Positions 1 to 11,800 of a DNA stretch of 64,000 nt are shown in pieces (the first letter of the stretch is position 1; each line of letters opens with the position of its first letter). Position numbers and translations under genes: made by a program. Location of the stretch: the NCBI GenBank assembly GCA_018806915.1, contig JAGKQI010000079.1, positions 1,453,001 to 1,517,000 of the forward strand, written 5' to 3'. Under the pieces are notes generated by a model, which made no database searches, was not told where the DNA came from, and worked only from the letters and a program-made list of their open reading frames with translations. Source of the stretch: Phytophthora colocasiae (Eukaryota; Oomycota; Peronosporomycetes; Peronosporales; Peronosporaceae).

Positions 1-1
1 A

Positions 2-1737
2 AAGACCCGTCGTGACATCCAGCATGATATGGAGGTGATGAAGCCGATCATGCCCCACGAGCTGTGCCGGTTTATTGGTTTGCTGGTGGCGAGGACAATT
101 GCTCCTAACCGGGAGAAGCTTTCGAACCACTGGAAAACCGTTGACGTTGGAGCCATTTCGCGTGGATGCTTTGGCTCAGTGCTTTCACGTAACCGATTCA
201 TGGAGATTTCTAGAAACCTACACTTCAATCCAAACAGTGATGAACGGGCTTCTACAGATCGCGCGTGGAAGATTCGCAAAGTGGTGGAGGTGCTGCAGCG
301 CACATTTGTTCGGGGATATGCGGCGCCATCGCATTTGGCGTTTGACGAAGCAGTTCTGCCAAGCCGGTCGTCGTTCAACAAGATGCGAGTCTACATGAAG
401 GATAAACCCTACAAGTGGGGCACAAAGCTCGTCATGCTGTGCAGCGCAGTAACCGCGTACTGCATTCGGTGAGTTTTTTTTTTGGACTTTCGAGATACTT
501 ATGCTGTACGATGCAGTTTATTAACGGAGTTTGGATTGATCTTATGATGCATATCGATAGGTTTGAAGTGTACTGCGGGAAGAAGCAACATGAAAGTGAC
601 GCCCACAAACCAGACATGAAGTCGGGCCCTGCTGCAGTCGTGCGAAACCTGATGGAAGTGTTTGGTCCTGAAGCAAGGAAACACGGAATGCGGCTCGTCG
701 TCATTGATCGTTTCTATACATCCGTGGCTTTGGCCATTCAGCTGCTGCTCATGGGCTTCTACTGCGTCGGTACAATTATGACAAATCGCCTCGGCTACTG
801 CAAGGAAGTGATAGAAAAGAAGAAGACCCGGCCGAAGACTATTCCGCGTGGTTCCTTCAAAGTAGCTCAGTCAAAGCTTGTACCTGAAATGAAAGCTATA
901 AGTTGGTGGGACTCTCGACCCGTGCATTTCTTGTGCACCGGAAGCAGCACGGCAGTCGACAGAGTATTGCGTCAGGATGGCCCAGAGCAGGTCGAGGTTC
1001 CGTGTCCTAGAGCTATCAAGGACTATCACGCCTTCATGGGCGGCGTGGACGTCCACGACCAGTTGAGGCTACAGCGCTACTCGCTGCAGCGCGCACTCCG
1101 GTTCAAAAAGTACTACAAGTCGCTCGCACTGGGCCTTATCGACCTGGCCATCGTGAATGGCTACATCGTGCACAAGGCCTACCACAAGAACAAGGCGTCG
1201 CGACCTTTGACGCATGTCAAGTATATGATCAAGCTGCACCTCCAACTGACCCAACTCCAAGCCACAGACATGTACGAAGAGAACTCGTTCGGGACCCAGA
1301 GAACTCCTGCCCCAGTTGCATATACACCAATCCCGCAACATGCTGGTGACCAGTCCAGCCCACATACAGCGAGGCAGGTGGACGAGTGGCGAAACAAGGA
1401 CACACAGGCGAAGCGTCGACAACGAGCGTGCAAGGTTTGCTCAGCTCTTCGCACCGGTGAGCAGCGGGCATCTACAACAACCTACTTCTGCAAGGACTGC
1501 AACAACGTTGGGCCGATATTCCTGTGTATGCGCTCTAGGCGCTCCGTTGGCGGTGTGGCCATGACATGCTGGGACATCTGGCACAAGGAGTGGGTGAACG
1601 GTACACTGATCCCTGTGGAGACAGCGAGGCCGATAAGAATGCGCCGCAGAGCTGATGGGACTTTACCGGGCACGCCATCCACACCAGGCACACCAGCTTC
1701 GACTGCTTCAAGCAAGAGACGTCGGACGAACACCTAA
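2..1737 (+). CDS. piggyBac-type transposase (DDE_Tnp_1_7), 5' end outside window, one intron
   Basis: Reads as a piggyBac cut-and-paste transposase. The exons join as 2-468 and 561-1737; the frame is open leftward past the first ATG (29), so the N-terminus lies outside the window. From that ATG the joined protein is 538 aa. The catalytic acidic residues fit the family pattern: D106 in HLAFDEAVLP, D196 in VVIDRFYTS, and the GGVDVHDQ segment near 310. A C-terminal cysteine-rich region starts with CKVCSAL and continues with CKDC and CWDIWH, as in piggyBac zinc-binding tails. No stop or frameshift is seen after splicing, so this copy may be active or domesticated. No terminal inverted repeats or TTAA duplication were identified. 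Family assignment is firm; activity is inference. Confidence 0.88.
469..560 (+). other. Intron of the piggyBac transposase gene (92 bp)
   Basis: Begins GTGAGT with a long T tract and ends ATCGATAG. Removing it joins codon CG|G (R147) to TTT and gives CIRFEVYCGKK with the frame kept. Unspliced, the reading frame stops at 470-472 immediately after the donor. Short GT-AG introns are typical of oomycete genes. Confidence 0.85.
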
Positions 1738-2526
1738 GCGTTAAGCTGCATATAAAGCTGCCGGTAACATGAATATATGCTGCATGGATTGGCTAATATT
1801 GATCGCTTGATGTGCCACGCAATGCGTGCTGCTCTCAAGTGTATCCTGACCGTCCTGTCTTAGCGCTAATCTTTGCGTTTACTTCGCTTACATCACCAGC
1901 TGTTCCCGCTTCACTTGGATCTAGTAATACCCCGTAGATGGTGCAGTAACGCATCATTTGCTCACTTTATCAACACCAGGTCCATGGGGGTGACACCCCT
2001 TCTTTTGTATACGGATTGTGAATAGGGAAGTTTTGATTTCTGAAATTTTGAAAATGATAGCAGGTGTCTCCAGTTTCTGTTCCAGTGGTGTCCCGTCCAT
2101 TTCTGCGTTAAAATGCAATATGCAGTCTTCACTTGCCTGTTTGGTTGCCAATATGCAGGTTAGATGCATCTTTATCACGACTTTGACCTTCTCTCGAAGG
2201 CATTGCTAGACAGTAGGGTTAAGCGTTTCCAAGAAATATAACCTCGAGCTAAGTATGAGATCTCCAAAAACCATCCGGAGCATCACATCATATACAACCG
2301 GGAGAAGACAGCGTCGCAGCGATACATATTCTGGTAAGGCTTGTGAATCAGGGCTTGAGGGCATCCAAGCTCTTTCAGCGGGTGAGGGTTCACCGACGTA
2401 GTCGGGCAGAGCACATCGATCAAATCATCTCGCTTTAACCCCTCCAGACCCGGATTCGGCTGGAACATTTAAACTGCATATGCAGCATAATTAGGCTTGA
2501 TGTTTGTATACTTTTAGACGGGACAG
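1738..2526. other. Intergenic, no supported gene
   Basis: About 800 bp after the transposase stop. It holds only short open frames on both strands with no recognised motif. It may contain the 3' flank of the piggyBac element, but no inverted terminal repeat was found. Confidence 0.4.
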
Positions 2527-3020
2527 AGCAGATTATAGGCAGGCGAGTCATGCACAGTAATTGAGACAATTGAACACTGCTTTTTATCATGTCCAGCGTT
2601 AGAAGAGATGTGGCGATCTCTTTGGGTTCCATGGAGTGAAATTTTTTCTGTGGCATTAGATTGGCGGCTACCGCTATTTGCGAAATCGAGCGATCTTAAG
2701 CTGGAATGGAGACAGAGGCACAAGACTTTCCTCGTTCTTTGGCGCGTTTATACTGCAATTGTTTTTCACGCAACGTGGAGACTCCGAAATGATATACACT
2801 TTCGTGAAACGCGAGTTGAGACTCTCAACTTGAGAGACCAAGCACACAAGCGGTGCTAGGTTCCTTGCGCAGACATTGTCAATTCATCCACTCTCATGCG
2901 GAAAAGATTGGTGTTGATGAGGCCGTAGTCGTCGAAGTCCTTCGACAACTTGGTTTCGAACCCCCGACGGCTGAAGTTTTACCCCCTCCTGAACATCGAA
3001 TTTGGATTCCTCGTACGTAA
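2527..3020 (+). pseudogene. LINE reverse-transcriptase C-terminal remnant
   Basis: Frames pieced by eye give a zinc-binding-in-RT type tail: TIEHCFLSCPALEEMWRSLW, then WRLRNDIHF near 2780, then ARFLAQTLSIHP near 2860-2900, and a closing segment LRQLGFEPP...EHRIWIPRT stopping at 3020. At least two frame changes separate these pieces, around 2855 and 2925. The pattern H-C followed by CP..EE.W and a late RN motif is what LINE ORF2 C-termini look like. The RT and endonuclease domains are absent, so it is a 5'-truncated, decayed copy. The exact clade is not determined. Confidence 0.55.
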
Positions 3021-3206
3021 TGGTCAAGTGATTTCCAGTTTTGATATCTTAAGTCTTAGTTAGCAAAACGAGAAGTCCGATAACTGTTATTAATCAACTA
3101 ATTTCTTCTTCTGCACAACCCGGCTACGTAGTTGTCTTTTCAAGTGGTAGTAGCTCGCAAATTCAATTGATTTTATCTGCTGATTCATATGATCTCTAGT
3201 GTAATG

Positions 3207-3769
3207 CTATTGTGCGAAGAAACGCGTGAACAGATCCGTTGTTTTCGCCACGGTGTTCGCTTGTCCGAGGTCTTTGCAACTTGCGTGAATCAGCGTAGTA
3301 GCGACCGTATCAAAACAAGTCTGAATGTTGGTACCATCTCTTGGAGAAAAGTGAGAAGCTGCTATGGGTTTAGCAACTGCACGTCCTTCTTCTTCTCCAA
3401 CTTGTCGAACTTTATCCGAGACTTCACTCTTGTGACCAACAAGGATGAGGGAAAAGGTAGAAGCTTCAGTCGGTGAGATTGGAGTTGCAACACCCATTGT
3501 AGTACACCCATGAAGCTGATCCGGTCCGAGGCGTCGTAGACAACTAGTGTCGCATCAGCTTGGCAGAAAAAAGTGCTCGGTAACCTAGCTGCCGAATTTC
3601 TCTTGACCTGTAGTATCCCACAACGGAACCTTCACCGGTGCTGCATGTCCACGATCGCGATTCTGGACAAATAATCGTTGCGAGTACCGTTGGTTGGAGT
3701 GGTTGAGCTGGTCATTCGATGCAGTAAAGTTGTCTTGCCCACGCCGCTATCCCCTAATACAATCACTAC
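3207..3769 (-). pseudogene. Rab-like small GTPase pseudogene
   Basis: Read on the minus strand from 3769: VVIVLGDSGVGKTTLLHRM is a Walker A P-loop of the Ras/Rab superfamily. It is followed in another frame by KVPLWDTTGQEKF (switch II, WDTAGQE in normal Rabs), then VVYDASDRISF, then ILVGHKSE in place of the guanine-binding NKxD. At least three frameshifts separate these blocks, and the base-recognition motif is degraded, so the gene is dead. A possible upstream exon at about 3801-3900 encodes LDEENRKLAKELHN and ends at a plausible GT donor; the acceptor would lie near 3773. This is one of the few traces of a host-type gene in the window. Confidence 0.7.
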
Positions 3770-4179
3770 CGACTAATATGTTAAAAGAACGTGATGGAAA
3801 CTAAACCTGTCTTGAATTACCTTTGTACAGCTTGCTTCCCACGGATGACCGGGCAGTGTTGTGCAGTTCCTTTGCTAGCTTTCTGTTCTCTTCGTCTAAT
3901 TCAACTATTGTAGTGGGTCGAAGACGTGTAAGACGTGCCTACTCACTGGGACTCGGATAAGATACCGAGACCGAGCTGGTGGTAGAGATTGTAGGATCAT
4001 TGCTAGAGGACTAGGCTCGAAGACCTCCGTTTTCTTGGAGCTCTGGAGCAAGAGTAGAGCTCACTTCTGAATCAGCATCAATACAAGCAAGGATCCAAGG
4101 AAGCCACCAGCTTCCCTAATAAGTGTTCGTGGACCGACTACAAAGTTAACTTTAGTGAACTAAGGTTCGACAACGGAAG

Positions 4180-5340
4180 ATGGCTACATCGACGGACAAT
4201 GCGGGCTCCGAAGCCAACATGGCAAGTGGAGCAAGTGAGACTTCTACGACGCGAGTTCTGCGTTCAAGACGAACGACTCGCTCGGAGGCCAGTGACCGAG
4301 TGGTCACATCTACCGCAAGTGAAGATGACAGCCCGGCGCAACCGACTGTGTCGGTTGGTGCCGTTGGAAGTGCGACAGGTGATTTCGACCAACCAAGAGG
4401 ACGTGGTCGAGCAGCAAGAGGAAAACGTGGAACAGTCGCAACACGCCGAGCTGCACGGCAGCTAGCTAATGGACAGGACGCGAGGCAGGATGGAGAAGTG
4501 ACGAACGGAGCACTGACCAGCAGCCACCCCACGGTGCCGCAGCCGATCTTTACGATTGTGACTGCTCCTAAAGTGACGGATATCTCCCATGACGGGATGA
4601 CGAAATGGCTGGACCTGCGACTCGAGTATGAAGAAGCTTTTAAGGCTCGTTGCAAAACGACAGGTGAATCGCTAGACGCAGTAATGACCAGCGTACGCAA
4701 CTCGTTCGATGAGGCTTTGCTGGACACGTTGTGTGAAGTCGTCTGGGTGAAGGAAAAGTCCGAGCTCACGGAGGAGTTCCTGTGGGATTGGGTGATGAAG
4801 ACGGTGGAGAGCTTCAAAAACAGGCAACTACCAAACATCGAAGAGCTGTTCAAGCGAGAACTGTCAATGGAGGAGAGTCATGGTGATGTGGAAGCTCAAG
4901 TTACTAACTACTTCCACGCATGTAACATGCTGATACGCACCAACGGACTCGTGAGTCTTTTTAAGACTGAGGATGGTACGAAGAAGAAGTGTAAGATCTT
5001 GGTGAATGGATTGCCTGCAAGACTGAAGAAAAAGGTCAAGAATGAAATCGACTTTAGGGCGCCTGGAGCCAAATCGAGTGTACCTGTGCTGTTCAACCTC
5101 ATTATGGAACAAGCACTTGACGATGCCAAGATTGACGGGGCAGTGCATAGAGAAGGTGGTAAACGCAATCAAGGCGCCACCAACCACTCTGCTAAGAACA
5201 ATGCAAACAAACAAAAAGGATCTTCAGCTCCCAAACAGCAATACCTGGGTAAGCGTACGCGCAGTGACCAAGACCGTCGAGTTGTGAACGATGGGGGAGA
5301 ATCGCGGCAAGGAGGCCGTAGTAAAAGGGGTTGTTACAAT
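4180..5340 (+). pseudogene. Gag-like protein of a retroelement, 3' end lost by fusion to element A
   Basis: Open for 387 codons from ATG 4180. The N-terminal ~110 residues are low-complexity with RGRGRAARGKRG and RRAARQ basic runs. A helical Gag-like region follows (about 140-330), including WLDLRLEYEEAF, LWDWVMKTVESF and NLIMEQALDDAK. The tail is basic and ends KRGCYN exactly at 5340, where a CCHC knuckle of the form CYNC would begin. From 5341 the DNA is antisense protease of element A, so the frame running on to 5592 is a chimera. No protease or RT of this element is present. The Gag assignment rests on composition and order, not on a diagnostic motif. Confidence 0.5.
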
Positions 5341-5732
5341 GATCCAACCTTACGAGCAAAGGCGGCATCGATTATCGACACCTCGGATCCCGAGTCAAGA
5401 AGCACGGTGGACTTGGCGTTGTTGATCTTGCACGTTGCCTTGGCCTGCTTGAAGTGTTTGCTGGGGACATGGTACTTCCAGTACCCGCGTGACTCTCCAG
5501 GCATGAGATCCAAGGACATAGCGATCTCGGATCTCTGGTACTCATCGTCTGTAGAGCGGAAGCTTGCAACTCTAGCCGTACGTTTCCCATGAAGTTCACA
5601 TGTATTATCCAATAGATCCGTTTGCTTGTTGCTAACTCGATCCATGGCTTTCTTGTTCACATATGCATAGATGTAAGACGTTGAACGCTCGTCTCGTACC
5701 GGATTCAAACCCGGCGAGCGTTCTAGTTTAAC
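5341..5732 (-). pseudogene. Element A protease fragment (N-terminal part)
   Basis: The -1 frame after the gag stop is open to the junction. It carries the aspartic-protease core STVLLDSGSEVSIID and FARKVGS before ending at 5341. There is no ATG near the start of this frame, consistent with expression by frameshifting from gag. Everything downstream of the first flap is lost. Confidence 0.75.
5685..5732 (-). promoter_or_regulatory. Predicted -1 frameshift element, copy A
   Basis: On the minus strand: slippery GTTAAAC, gag stop TAG, then an outer stem AACGCTCG/CGAGCGTT enclosing an inner stem CCGGGT/ATCCGG with loop TTGA. A 7-nt 3' bulge follows the inner stem. Same design as in elements N, B, G and C. 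Confidence 0.65.
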
Positions 5733-8036
5733 ATATTCTCGGCAGCTTCTGGAAGCATGTGCTTACTTGGATCGAACCACTGCCGGATGAGGTTGTAGAA
5801 CTCCTCCATCTGGCACTTGCCGTGATCGTGAAGTTCTCCGCAGCCGCGACACACGAAGAAACAGCGATCCGACGGATGACCCTTCTTGCCGCACTTCTGG
5901 CAGGTGAGGCGCTTCCAACAGCCAATATCCGAATGTTTCCTGGATCCGCAGTGCGAGCAGCGCTGCCCTTCGTTGGAGAAACGTGGTCGACGATCTTGTG
6001 GCGTTGGATCCGAGCTGGCTTGGGTTGGACCCGGATCCTTCTTAGGATCCGAAGTTCCCGTCTTGGTCTCTGTTGATCCGGCTGTCGTCGAGGTAATCGG
6101 TCGCTCACTCGAGGCTGCTACGTATGCTCTGCGAAGCTCGCCATCGGATCCGGAGTCCTCGGAGTCGGATCCCTCCGATTCTACAACTTGCATGGAACGG
6201 ATCGCACGCGTTGGACCGGTTGGCTGCGGGGCCGTCGTGGTCTTCGGCCGGAACTTGCTGGATCCTGACGACGGCTTCTTCTGTCTGGATCTCGCGCGAT
6301 CTCTGGCTCGCAGTACGTCTTCGAGTTGATCCGCGTCCGCAAGTCGGAGTAATGTCAGTTGGTCTGCCAGATCTGCATCCTCAAGCGTCTCGATGAAGTG
6401 TTCGACGTGCTCGCGGCGCGCTTTGGCATCTCCATCCTTGATCATCACCCTCGCACGGAGACCTGCTACGTTCAAACGATACAAGTATTCCAATGGCGAC
6501 TCATCGGATCTCTTGCGAGCGTGGTAGTATTGCCACGCCACCGAGACTCCGAGGCCACAGTATTGCGTCTGGAAGGCCTTCAGCAGATCACTCCACTTCA
6601 GCCTTGTGGATCGGCTGAGTTGTCTATACCAGTTTCGAGCTGGACCAGTGAGAAGATCTCCAAAGGTAAGGCAATTTTCTTCGTTCGATGCTTGATCTCT
6701 CGTGAAGGCTGACTTGACTTTACTAATCCATGATCTTGCTCGTTCCTCGTCGTGATCCTTGCCCGTGAACTCCTTCAGGTCCGATATTGCAGAGATCCGG
6801 ATCCGTTGAATCGTGCTGGATCCTGCCGTAACGGATGCAGCGGTGGTCGTCGCCGTACGCCGGGGAGCCAATCCGTCAAGGTCATCAGGGTCATACTCCC
6901 AGTTCTCGGGGTGTGATCCTACTGACTCCATCTCGACATCCCGGTACACAGGATCCGCAGCGTGCGTCGTAGCCCGTGGAACCGTAGTCATCTGCTGTTC
7001 CTTCAAGAATTTGTCCATGGCCGCTTGGAAGTAGGTTTGCAGCCTGTTGGTGGATGCATGCGGCGGATCCATGGCACGGGGCTGATCACGTGAGGTGTCC
7101 CGCGTTCGCGCTGGCTTGGCATCCGGGACACCAGTTGGCATACGGGCTGCCAACATCGTAGCACCTGTAGGGCCGAGTGCCATCCGTCGAGGTTCGGACG
7201 AAATGTTGGATCCTGCTTCAGACTCCGCCGAGGCGTATCGAGAGGATCCAGTCTGATACTCAGGGGACGTTAGCTTGGACATCGGATCCCGAATCGCTCG
7301 TCGTTCACCGACGAGGGGCTTCAGTCGGTTGAATAGTGAAGCCGCTGCGATACGGATCCTGTCGTGGTCCAACCGGAAGAGGGAGTCCCATCAAAAGCCC
7401 CTGCCGCGAAACCAGCTTCCTCTAACAAGCGGAGGAGGTCCAAGACGCTGTCTAGACTGTTCGTGGACTGCGCTGGCGCCGTGATCGGGCCGGTGAGGGA
7501 TCCAACCAACTGGGGTTGTAGGATCCTAATCACACGGTCTTCCCGGAGGAAGTCCTCGAGCGCGATCCGGCGGTACGAAGCCTCCAGCTGGGTCGACGAC
7601 CTCCGATTTCACCGGCTTCTCGTCGACATCAGATCCTGGTGCCCTCAGCTTCTTCCGCGCAGTCTTCGTCTTCTTCTTCGACGTTTTACCACCTGAGGGC
7701 TGCGCGGTGGTGGTGGTGGTGGATGAAGATCCAACAGCTTTCGCTGATGAATTCACCCGGCGGATCAGAACTCGCGTTCCGATCCGCGGGGGTCCCCGAA
7801 GGGACCTGGGGAGGAGGGGGAGGTTTTTCTTCCGAGTCTGTTGCCAGACTCGCCTCCTTCCTGTCGACAGAACTCCTCCCAGGGCTCCGCCGATCCGTGG
7901 ATCTAGCGTTCAGCGGTGCTGACGGCGATCCAACGACCGTCGGCACTTCTTCTCCCGGTTCTTCCTTCACTTGCACAGTCTCTTCGGACTCACGGTGATA
8001 TCCGCCGTCCCCAAAAGATCCGGGCACGCGCACCAT
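5723..8036 (-). pseudogene. Element A Gag (broken)
   Basis: Starts at the ATG abutting the LTR (MVRVPGS) and ends at the TAG beside the slippery site. Compared with the intact Gag of element N, a 1-nt deletion near 7388, a combined 2-nt plus 3-nt loss near 7595-7610 and a 2-nt change near 7750 break the frame. The C-terminal 549 codons remain open. They keep the Gag core LKEFTGKDHDEERARSW...NWYRQLSRSTRLKW and three zinc knuckles: CSHCGSRKHSDIGC, CQKCGKKGHPSDRC and CRGCGELHDHGKC. Confidence 0.85.
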
Positions 8037-8860
8037 TGTGGTGTAGTGGATCCGCTGGAATGAGCAGGGATCCAACGTTCACACACGGCGCCCAGACACT
8101 GACTAACGGAGGGGGTACTCCGATAACCGTGGGGTTGCTGAGGCTCACCTTGTGTACCCGTCAGTGGGCGGGATCTGCTCTCTCAGGAACGGGAGACTGT
8201 ACACGGGCGTGAGGGCTTGAACGTCCTTGGCGGGGACTTGGGAGGTTGGACTTGCGTGGGTATTCCTGCACACAGGTCCTGGTTGGGGGGATCTTGGTCT
8301 TGGACTCGAAGATCTTGTGGATCCTTGGATCCGGGGTTGCCTTGGTGGGTGTGGGGGTCCTTTTCCTTTCCTTTACTGTCTTGCTTGCCGCCTCCTGTAG
8401 CGGTTGGTCTTGAGGGTGTGGAGATATCGAAGGATCCTACGGTTAAGCAATCAACACCGTTGGATCCGGGGTCTTCACTAGCGTAAGGTAAGCCGGCCAA
8501 ATCGGGGATCCGGTCTTAGCTGTAGCTAGGTGTGCGAAGAAGCTTGCAGGAAGACTAAGGGGAGGCCAATACACTATCCTCTTCCCTTGTCTGAGGTCCT
8601 GAAGAAAACCACTTGCGCACTAGAAGGTAAATTCGATTCTCTGATTTATGGCTATCCAGTTTCTCATCCTGTACCCTATCTTTCCCATCGCAAATCTCTA
8701 TCTTGGATCATGCTGGCTCTCCTCCAACTGCTTCACCATGTTGATGTCATGAACCTTGAGGATCCGAGTTCGGATCCGAAGATCCAGCTTAAGGATCCGA
8801 GGATCCGGCTTCAGGATCCGAGGATCTTGGATCTGGATCTTGACATCTTGGATCATGGGG
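8037..8860 (-). repeat. Truncated LTR of element A
   Basis: Begins in plus orientation TGTGGTGTAGTG, like the other LTRs of this family. It matches LTR B (16348 onward) until the GATC-rich repeats near 8760. It is cut at 8860, where pol of element B starts, so about 650 bp including the other LTR terminus are missing. Confidence 0.85.
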
Positions 8861-11800
8861 GTCCGTCTGGAGCGTCTCCGGTATAACCAGTCGTAACAAC
8901 CCATCTCGATCGGCTTCGGCCCTTCGCGAAAGTGCACAATAGAACAACAATTCATCTTCGTCCAACTCGAAATTGTCTGCTAGCAGACGGCACGTCTTGG
9001 CTTCGGCCGCAGTCAGATCCGTCAGCTGTCCCCGCAGGAACGACTTCAGGTTGGAGATCCATGTTTCTTCGTCCTGGGCTTGTCGGATCCGGTCGATCCT
9101 CAGCCGTTGCACGGACTCCTCGTCGAGTACTCGGGGTCGCCCCTCTCTAGCTTGTCTTCGAGTAGCAACTACACTGATCCGTGGTGTCGGATCCTCGGAT
9201 CCCGATGTCAGAATCTCATCCAGCCGATTCAGAGTGACAAGATCCTCGCGATCCGCCCCTTGATCGATTGTAGTCCCGCTTCCTCGTTGCAATGCCGCAC
9301 TGGCCAAGCTGTCGGCGCTTGCGTTCCACGCTCGTTTCACATGTAGCAGGTCATGATCCGGCCATCCCCGAAGCAGCATTAGCGCCTTCTGTCTCAGTAG
9401 CGTCAGGGCTGGCGCCTTGCAGTCGATCTCGCCGCGCATCTGACGGATCACTAGATTCGAATCTCCGCAGATAATGAGTCGTCCTTTGGTCAGATCCTCG
9501 AGTAACTCGAAACACAATAGAAGTCCGTTGTACTCCGCTTCGTTGACCGTCAGGTTCTCTGCGTACCGAGACGCTGCCTTGACCACCTTCCATTCAGGCA
9601 ACTTCCATACAATCGCACTAAAAGATCCTCCGCCACGTTTCACCCTGGCGGATCCGTCGAAACTAACCACCCACAATTCTTCCTCCGGCTCCACGGTCGG
9701 TACTGGCATCTGGATCGCTCGGCGTGGCTCCTTTCGTGGGGCGATATTCACCAAAGCTTGATCTACTTCGGATCTCGGGGTGATACTGGCAGCGAGGGAT
9801 CCGAGGATCTCGTCTTCCCCTTTCGTACACTTTGTGATCTCCAAGGTCCAAGGTGATAACAGCGCTGCCCATTGGCCCAACCTTCCTTGTAGTCCGGTAG
9901 AGCGGAACAACCATCCGAGTGTAGAGTGCCTGGTTAGGATCCGGATCCGTCGTCCAACCAACATGGAATATCCGAGGTCCAGGATCCTTAACAGAGCCAA
10001 TACGTCCTTCTCTACGATCTCGAAGTTCACTTCGTTCGGCTTCAGGGATCTGCTAGCGAACATCACCGGCATGTAGATTCCATCGTGATCCTGCGTCAGG
10101 GAAGCTGAAACAGCCCATTCGCTGGCGTAGACAATCACCACCGGTTGCTTGCCGGGATCGAAATGCCGAAGCGTAGGAGTCATAGCGATCTTCCTCTTCA
10201 AGGCCTCGAAAGCGGTTGAAGCACGGATCCACTTCTCATCTGGATCTTTTGGACTCGATGGATCCTTAGGATCCTTGATCACGGAGTCGGTTGGCAGCAG
10301 GATCTTGCGACTGGATCTCAGCTCCGCGAAGTCAACCTCCCTCAGTTCGTAGAGTACCGCCGCGTAGACCGCCATATCTTCTATGAATCGCGCGTAGTAA
10401 TTTAGGCTACCCAAGAAAGATTGCATAGCCCGCAGCGATCTCGGGAACGCAAGATTCACCAGCGCTTCTCGGTCTTTCGGATGTGCCTCTAACCCCTCGC
10501 CAGACACTCTGTGTCCCAGGTAATCAACCTTCTTCAGGCCCCAAAAACTCTTGGCCACGCTGATCGACAGGTTCCACTTGTCACAAGCTTCTAGCAGCAA
10601 ACGCACTCGTTCACACAGGTGATCCCAGGATCCAGCGGTCACTAAGATGTCATCAATATACGATCTTCGTCCAAGTACGGACTGTTCACCGTTCGTGTCT
10701 GGGATCCCATCTCGGAAAAGATCCAATATGGATCCGGATCCGGCCGTGGGCGGGATCCGTAGGAAACCATAGAGTGCGTTGTCCAACAAGCGCTGGTAGA
10801 TCTGCGGGGCATTCTTGAGACCAAACGGCATCCGGTTCCACTCAAACAATCCAAACGGGGTGATAAATGCCGAGATGGCCCTTGCGCGATCCGTCATAGA
10901 GACAACCCAAAAACCACTAGCCATATCGAGAGAGCAGTACCACAACACGGCGTCGAGATCCTCCCGTAGATCATTGATGAGAGGCATAGGATATACCATC
11001 AGCCTCGTCAAGCTATTCACCAGCCTGTAGTCGATGCAGAGCCTGATGTCAACGCCATTCTTCTTGATGATCACGACAATTGGCGAGGCCCATGGTGACG
11101 TAGAGACTTGGATGATTTTCGCTTGCAACAATCCCTTGATTAGATCCGAGAGCTTCTCGCGGTACTGCGGCGCCACCTTACGCACTCGCTGGGCAATTGG
11201 CTTCGCGTCTCCCACGTCAATATCGCAGATCGCGCCCACGGCAGGAGGGGGCAGGGCATTACCCTTCCCAATCAACAAGTGCTTGTACTTCCAGATCTCG
11301 TTCGCCAATCGTTGGATCTCCTCAGGTGTGTTGGAGGCTGGATCCCCCACTTGGAGAACCTCGATCTTCACGTCGACCGTCGCCGTCACAACCTCTGGCA
11401 ACACCGCCATCTCCTTCTCGAGATCCTCCGCGTAGGATCCGTCATGTTCGTGGACGAACACCCCATCGTCGTCATGATCTCCTGCAGTACTGGGATCCGG
11501 CCGGGCACCAACCTCGAGATCCGGCTGGGATTCAGCCACGAGATCCGGTCGGGATCCAACCACGAGATCCTTGCCTGAGGCGTCCTTATGATCTTCATGT
11601 CCTGACGCCGATGACGGATCCTCACTCGTCTCCACTCCAGGCGGATCACTGGCTGTTGAGCCACTCCCAGGATCCAGCCTTCTTGTAGCGGGATCCGGTC
11701 CACGAGCGGCACCTCCTTCGGCAAGTCTTCCAACTTCACTCCCCGCTTCCAATCCGGTTCCACGAGCAGGATCACCCTTCGGCGCACCACATCCAGTTCT

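Noticed and set aside
4152..4853. 233-aa minus-strand ORF
   Set aside because: Shadow of the plus-strand Gag-like gene; low-complexity Ser/Ala/Arg composition.
5759..6329. Plus-strand ORFs over gag of A (and the same at 14066-14636 and 41343-41913)
   Set aside because: Complement of the zinc-knuckle region of Gag; they recur only because the gag copies recur.
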